From the NCBI GenBank assembly GCA_030549495.1, contig JAUIRK010000987.1:682001-746000 (forward strand): a DNA stretch of 64,000 bases. Reading direction: 5' to 3'. Below the pieces are notes generated by a model. The model was not told the DNA's origin. It did no database searches and was given only the letters and a program-made list of their open reading frames with translations. Positions 1-10,280 of this stretch are shown here, piece after piece. Each line of letters begins with the position of its first letter. Positions within the stretch are counted from its first letter, which is position 1. The DNA is from Nectonema munidae (Eukaryota > Nematomorpha > Nectonematoida > Nectonematidae). The translations under genes were made by a program, and so were the position numbers.

Positions 1-867
1 ATTTACCTGAAATTTAATAGCCTTTTTAAATGTTCCTTTTGTGGTGTTGTAGATAATAGTAGGTGTTAGGTTTTCTTTAAGTGTAGCTTTAACACATTAG
101 GTACCGCTGTACTCATTTGAGTACAGTAAAAGTATCCTAGGTTAGCTTCTACATATATAACTTAATGTTTAATTAGTTTGAGATCAAATTTTATAAAGTT
201 TATTTTGCACTTCTTGTATTATTTTCTGTATAGACAATTTCATTATCGTTTTCACTTAGAGAATTGAATAGGCCATCCATATAAATGTGAGGTTTGTAGC
301 AAGTTTTCTTTGCAAAATAAAATAGCTAAAAGAAAAAGGCAATAAGATGATATTCTCTCATTTTTGTTCCTAAAATTGCTTATGAAAAAGTCTAAGTCGT
401 CTTAAAGCATCTTACAAATATATAAACTGCAAAAGTGAGCCATAGTCAGAACTGAAATCGTCTCTACCATGTCAGTCAGATCTGATTGTGAATTTGTCGG
501 ATTACCGAATCATCAAGTCAGAGAGTTTATAGTTTCAGAAGATTTATTAGCTAAGGATAAAATATTTTTTATTTAACAAGTACAGTAAATCTCAAATGCT
601 ATAAAAATAAATCTAGCCTGTTGAAAGAGCTACCTTTATAAAAGCGCCATCTTTCGCAAGTCCCAGCAAATTTACATATATCCCTTATTCAATTTTGATT
701 CTATAAGAGCCCCACCTCTCTAACGCTCTAATTTTAACTGGAGAGTGCGAGCTAAAATCAAAAAACTTAATTATGTTTATGGCTTTACATTTGAAAACAA
801 TAAACATTTCACTTTTTTCAAAGTTTTTGTTTATAAATTTCTACTTGACTTTTACTCTTTTTGACTT
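1..867. other. AT-rich DNA with no confident gene
   Basis: No recognisable gene or repeat boundary. One 35-codon open frame at 469-576 (+), starting at ATG, sits in a locally less AT-rich stretch (about 430-590). It has no splice donor, family resemblance or poly(A) signal that I can see, so I do not call it a gene. Confidence 0.4.
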
Positions 868-1111
868 AATTGAGCAGATATTTTTTATAATGTTCGATTG
901 TTAAATTTTATAAGTGAAAAATCAAATCACTTTTTTTAAGAAAATTTGTTGATTATTATAATAAAAATATAATATCGAAAAAAATGTTTCAGTTGTTAAA
1001 AATGTACTTGATCTATTTATGACAGCTGTCAGAATTTTATTTGTAGACAGAAATATTAAAAAATAAACGCAATGATTTTCTTTTCTCGTATACTTTGATT
1101 TATGTTAGTTT

Positions 1112-1433
1112 GGTCCTCGGACATTTCGCCCCATTATTTTCAAAAGACAGTTCGTCCCATGGACAATTCGCCCCATTATTTTCATAAGACAGTTCGTCCC
1201 ATTATTTTCATAAGACATTTTGTTTCATGGACAATTCGCCCCGTTATTTTCATAAGACATTTTGTCTCATGGACAATTCTAAAAAATTAAGAGATAAATT
1301 GATTAATTTGAAATTATTTAATAGAGATAAAATAAACAATAATAAAAATAATTTTACACATATAATAAGCAAAGATGGATGAAACTAATAGCATATGAGA
1401 CAATTTGTCTATGGGGCGAAATGTCTGTCGACC
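1112..1433. mobile_element. Non-autonomous hAT-like MITE with internal repeats
   Basis: Starts GGTCCTCGGACATTTCGCCC and ends with an imperfect inverse (GGGCGAAATGTCTGTCGACC). Flanking octamers GTTAGTTT and GTTATTTA agree at 6 of 8 positions, suggesting a decayed 8-bp target duplication. The left third is built from units around CCCATTATTTTCATAAGACA alternating with a CATGGACAATTC block. A second copy with a perfect 8-bp duplication lies at 23753-24236. There is no coding capacity; the apparent open frame over 1102-1290 is the repeat read through. Confidence 0.75.
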
Positions 1434-1663
1434 GTTATTTAAATAATTTTTTAATTATAAGGGCTAGCTACTTAAACGTTGGCTTTTGCTGCTTATAAAA
1501 ACTTGAAAATATCAAATAAACTCTAATTCTTTATGCCTCCTATTATTTTGAAATTATTCTGAGAACAGACGGTTCCATTTTAAATTAGGGAAAATTGCTT
1601 TATTAGTTTATTTTGTTTCCTTTCTCTCTTATGTTAATTATATAGCAAAATTTTCAATTTTGA

Positions 1664-1825
1664 GTAAAAGGTAAGGTGCAGCGGGTGTATTTTCATTGAG
1701 CAAGACTGATGTACCGCTTATGTCAAACTATGAACAAATTCGTATCGATAAGGAATCGAATCCAGAGGCTTCCGTGCTATGCCCATCATCTCAACCAACC
1801 TGCCATGCCACCCATAGAGTATGCT
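1664..1825 (-). mobile_element. tRNA-derived SINE, family A
   Basis: On the minus strand it has a tRNA-like head with a B-box-like GGATTCGATTCC, followed by a body shared with copies at 22628-22790, 43890-44032 and 61391-62118. The body ends near a GGTACC-like motif. It is not a functional tRNA: there is no cloverleaf acceptor stem. It is embedded in the larger inverted duplicate. Confidence 0.6.
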
Positions 1826-2321
1826 GTAGGGGATACGACAAATTAGTTTTCAAAAAACTTAAGTTATGCTCTAAAATTTTTTAGTTTTTGTTGAAGCTAT
1901 ATAACTTTTTCTGATAGACTTTTTTTCCTTAAAAGTTATTTTACTTTTTGTAAATTTTGGTAGCTTGTATCAATTTAGCTTTTAAACTATTTTTGAATGA
2001 TGCTGAGTAAAATGAAATAATGCGATCTTAATTTTTTGTTTTATTTTTGTTTGCACAATTATAACTTCGTTTTATACCCTTGCCCCTGAATCAATCACAT
2101 TTTTTCATATAAACATCGCAGGGTGTCAGTAGACTCTTTGCCTTTAGACTACATTCACTCATATAAAACTATCCAACCTTGAGTTATTTGTTTTCTCTAT
2201 GAATCAAATATCCTTTCATCAATTCCTGTAATGTGCCTGGTAGACTACTTCATTTTTCAAATGAAAAACCCTATTCCACCCCCTAACATTTTTGGATTTT
2301 TTAAACTAGTGTATATTCGAT

Positions 2322-2767
2322 GGTTGTAGGTAAAAATGCTCCCAATTAAAAAGTAGGAAAAAATGCCCCTTAATTTTTGATTTTCAGGATTTTTTTTAAT
2401 TATATAAATATATTTTTTGAAAGGCTAAATTTATAAAAAAAATTTAATCTATAAGGTTTTTTCTTTATAAAGTTCTTGAAAACAATAGCAAAGGTGCAGA
2501 TTTGTGGGAATGTGTTCTTAAAATCAGTTAAAATACAAATTATATTTAGAAAGTGTTCTGATACACACAAAGTCCAAAAATGTTTGCTGTTTTATAAAAA
2601 AAATTTGTATTTAAAAAATTGTCGTGTGCTGAGTTTTATAGTTTACTTTAATTAAATTTTAAATGTTTTAGATGAAAAGTTAACTTTTTTTGTGTTGGGG
2701 CATTTTTTCCTAATTTTAAATTGGGTATTTTTTCCTACTTTTTAATTGGGGCATTTTTTCTGCGCAC
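2322..2767. mobile_element. Mutator-like MITE with 10-bp target duplication
   Basis: Flanked on both sides by TATATTCGAT (2312-2321 and 2768-2777), a perfect 10-bp direct repeat. The ends are long inverted repeats of about 45 bp containing CCAATTAAAAAGTAGGAAAA on both sides. Direct repeats of 9-11 bp with long terminal inverted repeats are the hallmark of the Mutator superfamily. There is no open frame inside; the interior is simple AT-rich sequence. Near-identical arms and an unmutated duplication suggest a fairly recent insertion. Confidence 0.8.
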
Positions 2768-3256
2768 TATATTCGATATGCAAATTTAATTAAAATATTT
2801 TCGCTGGAATTATGGTATTTAAATTCACCAATTTTGTAAAAAAAAAATATAAAGTAGTCTTATAAATTTAGGACTTTAGGTATGCGCTGAATACACTCTA
2901 TTTTAAAGGATTGCTTGAATATTTGGTCTCCCGTGGTATTTCCAGACCACTAATTTTGAAAATTGAAACAAAAAAATTTCGCCTCCGGCAATAATTTTGA
3001 GGATGTGCGCCCCTGGTGTAAACCTAATTTAAACTTATAATAATGAATTAGAAATGTTCAAATTAATATAATTATAAGATTTGTTTATCTTTAGTTGTTA
3101 ATTAAGTAGTGAATATTTTTAAAACTTCCGCCGCCTTCATGCTACACGAGATACCATTGGATACCCATGTTCGAGCGAATTGAAGTCGTAATCTTAGAGA
3201 CGGAACATTCGGCTATAATTTATAATGTGGTGTGTAATCATAAGTTTTATACTTAG

Positions 3257-3841
3257 GGTCAGCTTTTGAGTGAAGTTGAATGCGAATCCTGTCATCACAT
3301 CTCCACAACGTTTGACACTTTTCAAGTTCTATCTCTTCCTGTTTCCCAAGCTTCAAAAACGACGTCTATTCAGCAAAGCTTAGATATGTTTTTACAACCA
3401 GAGAATCTGAGCGATTGGAAATGTTCTTCTTGTAAAGAATATTCAAAAGCCATTAAACGTCTCAAGCTCTGGAAACTCCCTCCGATCCTAGTGATTCATT
3501 TGATGCGTTTTGTTCACTCCGTTTCTTCGCGCAAAAAGATTTGTACGCTTCTTCAATTTCCTGTTTCTGGATTAGATCTCTCCTCTGTGACATCCAGTAA
3601 GCAAACAGATTTGCCCTTGAGTAAAAAATTTTCACTTTTCGCTGTCGCAAATCACAATGGTTCGTTGGAAAGTGGGCATTACAAAGCCACGTGCTTCAAC
3701 TACATGTCATCTAAGTGGCTGAATTTTGATGACGAAATCGTAACGGCTACTTCCCCTTCCTCAGTTTGTTCTGAGGCAGCGTACATCCTCTTTTACACGA
3801 CGTTTTCTTTCGCTAAACCAGACAATGTGAAGATATCGTAA
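3257..3841 (+). CDS. Ubiquitin-specific protease (USP2/8/21-like), 3'-terminal exon
   Basis: This is the C-terminal half of a USP catalytic domain, a cysteine protease removing ubiquitin from substrates. A splice acceptor (TTATACTTAG) precedes GGTCAGCTTTTG, so the exon opens in phase 0 with GQLLSEVECESC, the usual start of this USP block; the first Met-like TTG at 3266 is not a start. The exon encodes 194 residues. Zinc-knuckle CxxC pairs lie at about residues 9-12 and 55-58, then PPILVIHLMRF, the catalytic-His box (SGHY, His about 140) and WLNFDDE with the supporting Asp. The frame is intact to TAA at 3839-3841, and AATAAA lies at 4057. The Cys-box exons were not found in the 3.2 kb upstream, so they lie outside the window or the exon is an orphan. 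The exon is visibly less AT-rich than its surroundings. Confidence 0.88.
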   Translation, partial: GQLLSEVECESCHHISTTFDTFQVLSLPVSQASKTTSIQQSLDMFLQPENLSDWKCSSCKEYSKAIKRLKLWKLPPILVIHLMRFVHSVSSRKKICTLLQFPVSGLDLSSVTSSKQTDLPLSKKFSLFAVANHNGSLESGHYKATCFNYMSSKWLNFDDEIVTATSPSSVCSEAAYILFYTTFSFAKPDNVKIS

Positions 3842-4953
3842 TATATATTCATTTACTACATTCTGAGTAAAAACTTTGCAAATCACTTTATGTTGTATCA
3901 TAACTCCTTGAATATTTAAAAGTGAAAAAATAGAACATTAATTTATGTGTTTTTTGCTGTTTTCCAAGAATGTTATTTTCTCTTAATATGCTCATTAAAT
4001 TTATTTTTATCTTGATAAGAATTGAAAATTTAGTTCTGATAATCGATTTGAGAAGAAATAAAACTTAATACTTAATATTTAAAAAACCTTATCTATTGTT
4101 AAAGTTTTAATCTATTTTATAAATAAATTATTTTTCCACTATATTCATTCCTTTTTATTAAAAATATATATATTCTTAGAGATGAACTATTTACCAGTGG
4201 AAAAACAAACTAGGATCACATCCTCCTCAAATCACCACATTACATCATTAACTCCGATGTCCCTATACGCTAACATTGCACACAGATATAGATATTTTAA
4301 AAAATCATATATATTTTTTTTCACGTAATCCTGTTAAGTTTAAAATTTAACAAGAATCTAAAACTTTTGCAACCAATACTAAAAAAATTAACTAAAAATT
4401 AATACTATTGATTAATCATAATGTTTATTTATTAATTTTTAGTTATATATTATTTTCCCCACTTATTATTTTTATATATTTTCTTTGATGAAGGTTTTAA
4501 AAGCCGGAATGGCCATTTGAATTTTATTATTTCAAAATAATTTTTTTTTATATTTTTCTTCTGTATTTTTGCAAGTTTTTTTCAATTTATTTTCCAAAGT
4601 TAAATAATTTGTTTGGAAGTACTTTGAAAATTTAAGTGAAAAAGAATCTGTTAAATGTGCTAACATTTTGAAATAATGTGGTGGATGTACAGGAAGTCCT
4701 ATAATTCATTTAAAAAGTGTTCATATGACGAAAGTGAACAAAAAGTAAGAAAATGTGTCGTTTTTAAATTTCAACAACACATTTACAACAAAGATCTTGG
4801 TTGAGAAAAAACTGCTCGAGCAATCCTTTTTCAATCTTATTTAGAGAAGAAAATGGACTAAATGCATATTTTAATATTAAAACAAGTGAAGGTCATTTTT
4901 TGCTATTAAACTCGATTTTTCTGTTTTCGAGTATTTAAGTCCCCAGTCTACAT
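3842..4953. other. USP 3' flank, AT-rich, no gene seen
   Basis: Contains a poly(A) signal AATAAA at 4057-4062 that would serve the USP exon, then about 900 bp of AT-rich DNA with no convincing coding or repeat structure. Confidence 0.5.
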
Positions 4954-5060
4954 CAGTGCTGTTCCAACTTTCTGAGAGTGTGGATCGGTAAAATATTTTT
5001 GAGTGCGGCGGACCAACGCATGAAAACGAACTGACGGCCCATAAGAGTTACCTGTGAGAT
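4954..5060. mobile_element. Eroded hAT-type terminus
   Basis: Begins CAGTGCTGTTCCAACTTTC, the CAGNG...TCCAACTTT style of hAT terminal repeat, followed by GTGCGGCGGACC-like sequence. No partner end was found, so this is probably a decayed element end. Low certainty. Confidence 0.35.
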
Positions 5061-5144
5061 ATTCGTTCCTCAATTCTACATCAGGTTGCCATTACTAGGT
5101 GTTCTGTGCTATTATCTCATGCCTTTTCAACAGTTATTTGAAAC

Positions 5145-5345
5145 ATGATAAGTCCTCGGAAGAATGTCCAAGGCTTTGATTCGCCCTTCAATAATAAGAC
5201 TTCAGAGTTTCCATCTGGTCTCTCTATTTCGAATTGCTTAAATGAGGCCGGCATAGGAAGTGTGCAAAGGCAGCAGACTGCTTTTAAGCTTAGGGAGGCC
5301 GTTGAGCTGAAACCTGCATCACGCGTAATAGCAGACCGACTTTAA
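5145..5345 (+). CDS. Small unrecognised open frame (66 aa), doubtful
   Basis: ATG-initiated frame of 66 codons in a patch of near-balanced base composition, unlike the AT-rich flanks. A possible acceptor (CTTTTCAACAG) lies 16 bp upstream of the ATG. The protein is mixed polar (starts MISPRKNVQGFD, ends ASRVIADRL), with no domain, signal peptide or membrane segment that I recognise. It lies between two hAT-type repeats and could be an internal fragment of one. I list it only because base composition and lack of repeat features argue weakly for coding. Confidence 0.2.
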   Translation: MISPRKNVQGFDSPFNNKTSEFPSGLSISNCLNEAGIGSVQRQQTAFKLREAVELKPASRVIADRL

Positions 5346-5362
5346 GAAGTATTTGTCTACAC

Positions 5363-5650
5363 CAGGCGTCCCCAAAGTGGTCGATATTGTTACGTAGATG
5401 TCGGAAGGGGGTTGGTTATGTTATGGAGAACCAATTGAATTTCTAGGTAGGAAAAATCGAGATGGTAATGAAAGTTATGGATTAGTATATAAAAAAATAA
5501 TAAAATATTCTTTTAAAGCCAAATATATATATTCTCATCATCAGAAATGCAAAAAATGATTTCATATTTTTATTAAACTTATCTGGGGGTCGAGGAGAAA
5601 GCAAAAAATCTATGAAGGGGACGGCGGGTTTAGAACTTTGGGGACACCTG
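5363..5650. mobile_element. hAT MITE (CAGGYGTCCCCAAAGT ends)
   Basis: The left end CAGGCGTCCCCAAAGTGG mirrors the right end (reverse complement CAGGTGTCCCCAAAGTT). Flanking octamers GTCTACAC and CTCTACAC (5355-5362, 5651-5658) match at 7 of 8 positions, the 8-bp duplication expected of hAT. It is 288 bp long with no open frame. Confidence 0.8.
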
Positions 5651-5665
5651 CTCTACACTCTACTG

Positions 5666-6664
5666 TAGGGTTTCCCGGCCTTTTTGTTGCTGTGTAGCAC
5701 TTATGGACTTATTCTGTAGGTACGTACCACCTAACTTTAACGAGTAGTTTTTGACCATAAAAGAACTATACTAAAAGGTTAACAGACACAATAACATATA
5801 AATATAATACAAGTAAACGAATCCACAATTAAAAATATACAAAACTTAATTTATTTGGAGTACATAACCATAAACAAACAAAATATTTAACTTATCGACC
5901 AATAAGTACTCATTCGTAAGTCATACGATGGCTGAGATTGCTTTTCTTCTACTAATTTTGCAAACCGTGGAGATATTATGCTCACATCAGAAATTGTGTT
6001 CTGGGTTTACAAGACGATTTCTTGTCTTCGACTTGATTGTAAGAAAGGTAGAAAACTCCTGTTCGCATTCCCATGTCGTTGGAAATATGAGAAACTGAGG
6101 AATTGCTTTTCACTAGTGACGGATAGGAGGAAAGATAGGATTTAACCAGAAGTTGACCAATTTATGATTTTCACCTTCGTCGCACTGCAAATCGATGAGT
6201 TCTTCTTGTTCACCAGTTCCCACTGTGAGATCACCAATAGTAGTGAATGGATTCCGAATGTAAGTGCATGTTTGTGCATCACGATCATTGAAGAAGTACT
6301 GCCTGATTTCATCTTTCAACAGAAGGAGATCTTTGATCCCTTGACCAAATGCAATACTAGGCTCCCCCTCCCCAAGTGACCCCACATTCCAAACAGTTTG
6401 TTCTCAATCCACAAATCGAGCTTTCGAGTAAATGCAGTCAATTTGATTGAGAAAACAATGCTGTTACTCTCAGCGCCCTGAAGAGAACAATTGAAATGAT
6501 ACATGATTCCAAAAATATCTGAAAGGTAGGCAAGATAAAGAATGAAGTTTCCATCTTCAAGGATCTTCTGAACTTCGTGATCTTTTGTTTGGAAAAACTG
6601 AAGCAGCTCCTTTCTCAGCACAAGAGGGAGCATAGTGGTATTCCCTTAAGACAGACACCTCACT
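5666..6664 (-). pseudogene. hAT transposase remnant, ZBED5-like
   Basis: Minus-strand pieces resemble the C-terminal half of hAT transposases of the ZBED5/SCAND3 group. At about 6316-6633 a segment reads LRKELLQFFQTKDHEVQKI followed by a LYLAYLSDIF motif. At about 5930-6110 lies the dimerisation-domain signature (FPTTWECEQEFS). The frame changes several times with internal stops, so it cannot be active. It ends at a terminal-repeat-like TAGGGTTTCCCGGCC (5666). The RTE LINE end at 6665 abuts it. A near-identical copy of part of it lies at 8723-9210. Confidence 0.75.
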
Positions 6665-7060
6665 CATCATCATCATCCATTCGCTCTACTGAGCAGGTCT
6701 TTGTCCTGGCGAGCCAAGGTCGACCTTGAATTTGCAACGACGTCTCCATCTTCCTTTCATTTCAGCATCTTCAAACTTTAAGTTCCTTTTCTTCATGTCT
6801 TCTTTAACAGTATCTTCCGATCTTTTTTTCGGTCTCCCTCTTCTCGCTTGTCCAGTGATGTTTTCATCCCATAGTCTCTTCGTTAGTCTTTGTGGATCCA
6901 TTCTCTCTAAGTGTCCTAGCCAACGGAGTCTATGCTCTTCCAAATACTGCTCTATATCTTCCACCCCTGTCATTCTTCTAATCTCTTTGCTTCGCACTTT
7001 GTCCAGTAGAGTTTTGCCACACATCATTCGTAACATCCTCATCTCAGCAGACTGCATGCT
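6665..7060 (-). mobile_element. RTE-type LINE, 3' end fragment
   Basis: The minus-strand frame 6686-7057 encodes the region after the reverse transcriptase of RTE LINEs: AEMRMLRMMCGKTLLDKVR, then RLRWLGHLERMDPQRL and a basic RRGRPKKR stretch, ending in a stop followed by a (GAT)n microsatellite tail at about 6666-6680. Only the 3' about 400 bp is present, the usual 5' truncation of LINE insertions. The frame is open throughout, so the copy is fairly young. Confidence 0.85.
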
Positions 7061-7084
7061 TTCAATGAAATAAAAATAAGATTT

Positions 7085-7400
7085 TGAATTCTGTAATTTG
7101 GGCTATAGGTGATAAAATCCCTTTTGAATATGAAGACGACCTGTCGCCTTCTTTTCAAAGACTCTTTCAGGCAGTGAGAAGAATTATCTCATCATAGAGA
7201 AGGAAGCTCTCGCGATTATTGAGAGCCTGAACACTATCGGATCAAAAATCTTTCTCAAACATATCAAAAACGAGAAGATTTTAAGATGGAGACTCGAAAT
7301 TTTCAGCTCTCACTTTGACATAGAACATAAATCCGGTAAGTTGAACGTTTCTGCAGACGCGATCTCCCGACTTTGTTTAAGTCAATCATCCGATTGAAAA
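7085..7400 (+). mobile_element. Ty3-type retroelement fossil, RNase H end
   Basis: A broken LTR-retroelement remnant: the sequence reads as the end of a Ty3-type RNase H, with an IEKEALAI motif, an RWRLEIF motif and the terminal SADAISRL. No LTRs were recognised around it, and it has at least one break at its left edge. Old, by the lack of the rest of the element. Confidence 0.65.
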
Positions 7401-7829
7401 CATCTCTCTCCAGCAAAAATTGTAGTACTTAAAGTTGCCCCACAAATATTTTCTTTTCTGAAAAAGAATGATTTTACATTTTTCTTAATGATGCAAGCTA
7501 TTAAATGTCGATCTTTGTTCTCCCAGATACAGTCCTTCACCAGATAAATCTAATGTTTGTTCAATTAAAGGTGATACTACGGAATATAAATGCAAAAATG
7601 AGGGAAATTTTATTAATCACTTTTCAATTAGTTTTACATGCCCATATGTTATGAAAGAACTACATGTTAAAATCATTACTCAAACGTATGACTAACGAAA
7701 GTAAAAAATTTCTTTTCAAGATGACTTATTTTTTGATATTAATAGTAAACTAAAAAGTTCACATAAGGTTTATTTATATTCTAGACTTGATGAATTGTAT
7801 GATATGAATATTTTATGCATCAAAATGAT

Positions 7830-9340
7830 GGGGTCCCCGCTACAGAAGCCTCTTCTGCTTTGAAATTAATGATATTACATATCAATTCAATCGCTTGCCC
7901 ATGGGAGCCTCCTTCTCCCCGGGCATCCTCCAGTACGTCTTGAAAAAGATGATCGCATGTTTCAAAGAAGAAAGCCAGATCAACTGTGAAATCTTAATAT
8001 ATATCGACGACATCCTTATTTTAACCAAAGATTATCAAACCTCAACAATGGCTAACCAACAATTTATCTCCTTCTGCATAAATCACAACATTTCTATTAA
8101 TCAAAAGAAAAGTAATTTCATCCCAAGTGCACAACTCAAATACCTTGGTGTTATTATTAATCTTGAAAATCGCACCTTAACCTTAGAAGAGAAGACTAAA
8201 GACCAACTTAAAGCAGCATTACTCCTAATCCCCAGTCTCACATGGAACCAAAGCATCGAAGAAGAAAAGCTTAAAGAAAAACTTTTAGGTTTCATACAAT
8301 ATTATTGCGGCACAATCCGTAACAAATTAAGAAAATTCTCTCCTCTCTTCAATATCACTAATGGGAAAATTCCAAAAAACTGCTGGTGCCAAGCTTGGAA
8401 TGCAATAAATCAAGCTATTAACATAGAAACGATATCCAAGCAAGAACAGTATATCTTCTGCGACGCAACCCCCTTTCAAATAGGAATCAAAGATCCCAAC
8501 AAAGAATGGATAATCTATAGCCGAACTGAAAGAGATATTGGAGAAATGGAAAGTCTCGCAATCATGATAGCCAGCTGGGCAACTCATGGACGCGCAACAA
8601 TCTACTCCGACTCTCTCATCAGCATCGGATCAATCAAAAACAATGGGTCCAAGAACGAAAGAATACACTCATGGATCCAAATCATGGAAGCTCGATGGCC
8701 CGATCTCCTCAATTCCTGCCTTCACCAGTTCCCACTGTGAGATCACCAATAGTAGTGAATGGATTCCGAATGTAAGTGCATGTTTGTGCATCACGATCAT
8801 TGAAGAAGTACTGCCTGATTTCATCTTTCAACAGAAGGAGATCTTTGATCTCTTGACCAAATGCAATACTAGGCTCCCCCTCCCCAAGTGACCCCACATT
8901 CCAAACAGTTTGTTCTCAATCCACAAATCGAGCTTTCGAGTAAATGCAGTCAATTTGATTGAGAAAACAATGCTGTTACTCTCAGCGCCCTGAAGAGAAC
9001 AATTGAAATGATTCCAAAAATATCTGAAAGGTAGGCAAGATAAAGAATGAAGTTTCCATCTTCAAGGATCTTCTGAACTTCGTGATCTTTTGTTTGGAAA
9101 AACTGAAGCAGCTCCTTTCTCAGCACAAGAGGGAGCATAGTGGTATTCCCTCAAGACAGACACCTCACTCATCATCATCATCCATTCGCTCTACTGAGCA
9201 GGTCTTTGTAGCCAAATTCTCCTTTTTTTTTTTTTTTTGGTACATTTGTCGATGGCCGGATCTCCTCAATTCCTGCAAATACAACGTAAAATACATTCAC
9301 ACAAAACTCAATCCAGCGGACAGACTGTCCAGACTTTAAA
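7830..9340 (+). mobile_element. Retroelement reverse transcriptase-RNase H fossil, family uncertain
   Basis: A retroelement fossil. It shows an RT palm (LPMGASFSP, then IYIDDILI), a thumb-like part, an RNase H-like part (FCDATPFQIG ... EMESLA ... IYSDS) and, after an insertion, a closing NPADRLSRL. The PMG turn and the RNase H layout are unlike common Ty3 copies and recall hepadnavirus or DIRS-type enzymes; the family is not settled. It is broken: at least the insertion at about 8722-9250 interrupts it, and the part upstream of 7830 is degraded. The main part is open over about 280 codons, suggesting moderate age. Confidence 0.6.
8723..9250 (-). mobile_element. Nested second copy of the hAT-remnant block
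   Basis: From about 8723 to 9210 the sequence repeats 6211-6708 almost base for base (one 12-bp deletion, few substitutions), including the hAT ZBED5-like fragment and the very end of the RTE LINE tail. It interrupts the retroelement fossil. The 26 bp just before it (GATGGCCCGATCTCCTCAAT...) recur just after it at 9252, with one difference. The near-identity means a recent copying event of an already dead, composite block. Confidence 0.8.
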
Positions 9341-9545
9341 TACCATATATATAGCACTGCACTACAGCCTGTCCTCATTCTATTTCTCTTTTCTCTGATT
9401 GTCACCCACCCGCCTCATCCCTCAAAAAATTATGTATATTTTGTGTGTGTTTTTATTGACGATAGCAATACCTTTTTTAGTGTCATTTCTTTTAATAAAA
9501 GGGTTCCCTTTTTTGTGTACAAATGTACCAAAAAAAAAAAAAAGG
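9217..9545. repeat. Inverted repeat with poly(T)/poly(A) arms
   Basis: The left arm is a T tract followed by GGTACATTTGT (about 9220-9252). The right arm is ACAAATGTACC followed by an A tract (about 9518-9545), an exact inverse. The arms bracket the closing part of the retroelement fossil and the start of the next LINE. This could be an element boundary or a chimeric join. Confidence 0.6.
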
Positions 9546-9549
9546 ACCC

Positions 9550-10280
9550 AATCTCTAAATAGCAAATTTAATGAACTTGTCATTTTTTTGGAAAAATTGT
9601 CTGTATGCATGTCGAAACCTTTAAGTCTAATATGCTTACAAGAGACATGGCTAGACAATACCGAAACTTGTTTTCATCTACCTAACTTTCCTACCATTGT
9701 TTTTCAAGAGAAAGTTCTAAGCATGGTGGTCTTATATTTTTTGTAAGGGATAATATTAACTATAAAATTGGAAAAGGCCAACATTTTAATGATTCATTTG
9801 AATATCAAAGTATTACTCTTTATCTACCCAAACCGAAAAAACTTACTGTTTATAATATTTACTGACTGCCAACTATCAGTAAGGACCTCGTGGAAAATTT
9901 TTTTCTTTCTTTGAAAATTTAATTTTCGGTATAGATAGAAATTACTTGAACACCTTTTGTCGTGGCTTTAATTTCGATCTCTTAAAGATTGACAATTTTC
10001 TCACTCAAAAGTTTTACAATTTAACTATAGCTGGGTCACTTCTCCCCACAATTACATTTCCAACACGATATGAAACCGATACTTTGATTGACAACTTTTT
10101 TCTAAATAATGAAATTGCAGATTACAAAGCTTGCAAGTCTTCCTTTTCAGAACACATACCAATTCTCTTATCTGTAAATTTTAAAATAAATGGAATAGGG
10201 AAAAAAATATCACGCGAAGGATGTTTTTTTCATTATCTGCAAAAGTAGACTGGCTTTCACTTGTTGAGTTATGTTTAAAT
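9550..10280 (+). mobile_element. Non-LTR retrotransposon (LINE), endonuclease part
   Basis: First segment of a LINE. 9575-9720 encodes the AP-endonuclease start (LSLICLQETWLDNTETCF). 9946-10200 encodes its end (LPTITFPTRYETDTLIDNFF ... SEHIPILL). The reading frame is broken several times. The LINE continues at 10601 after a hAT MITE, then at 15240 after an LTR-element fossil. The endonuclease type indicates a CR1/jockey-like LINE rather than R2-like. Confidence 0.75.

Larger units (their letters stand above)
868..1990 (-). repeat. Interrupted inverted copy of the 22.4-22.97 kb repeat
   Basis: The blocks 868-1023 and about 1640-1990 read, on the opposite strand, like one continuous unit at about 22400-22970. 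The unit contains a tRNA-derived SINE (1664-1825 here). In this copy it is split by about 620 bp of other DNA that itself contains the MITE at 1112-1433. Shared landmarks include the start of the inner block (AAATGTACTTGAT here, reversed at about 22810) and the AT-rich stretch after the SINE head. This is seen by eye; identity is high but was not measured. Confidence 0.7.

Noticed and set aside
1102-1290. 62-codon open frame
   Set aside because: It is the MITE's repeated units read as protein (recurring RPMDNSPHYF-like blocks), with no coding signal of its own.
1696-1884. 62-codon open frame with several Cys
   Set aside because: It lies across the reversed SINE and its flank; the matching copy at 22.6 kb is not open in the same way.
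6726-7073. 115-codon plus-strand frame, Cys/Ser/Leu-rich
   Set aside because: Antisense shadow of the RTE LINE C-terminal domain, which has clear family motifs on the minus strand.
8327-8587. 86-codon minus-strand frame
   Set aside because: Shadow of the retroelement RT-RNase H frame on the other strand.
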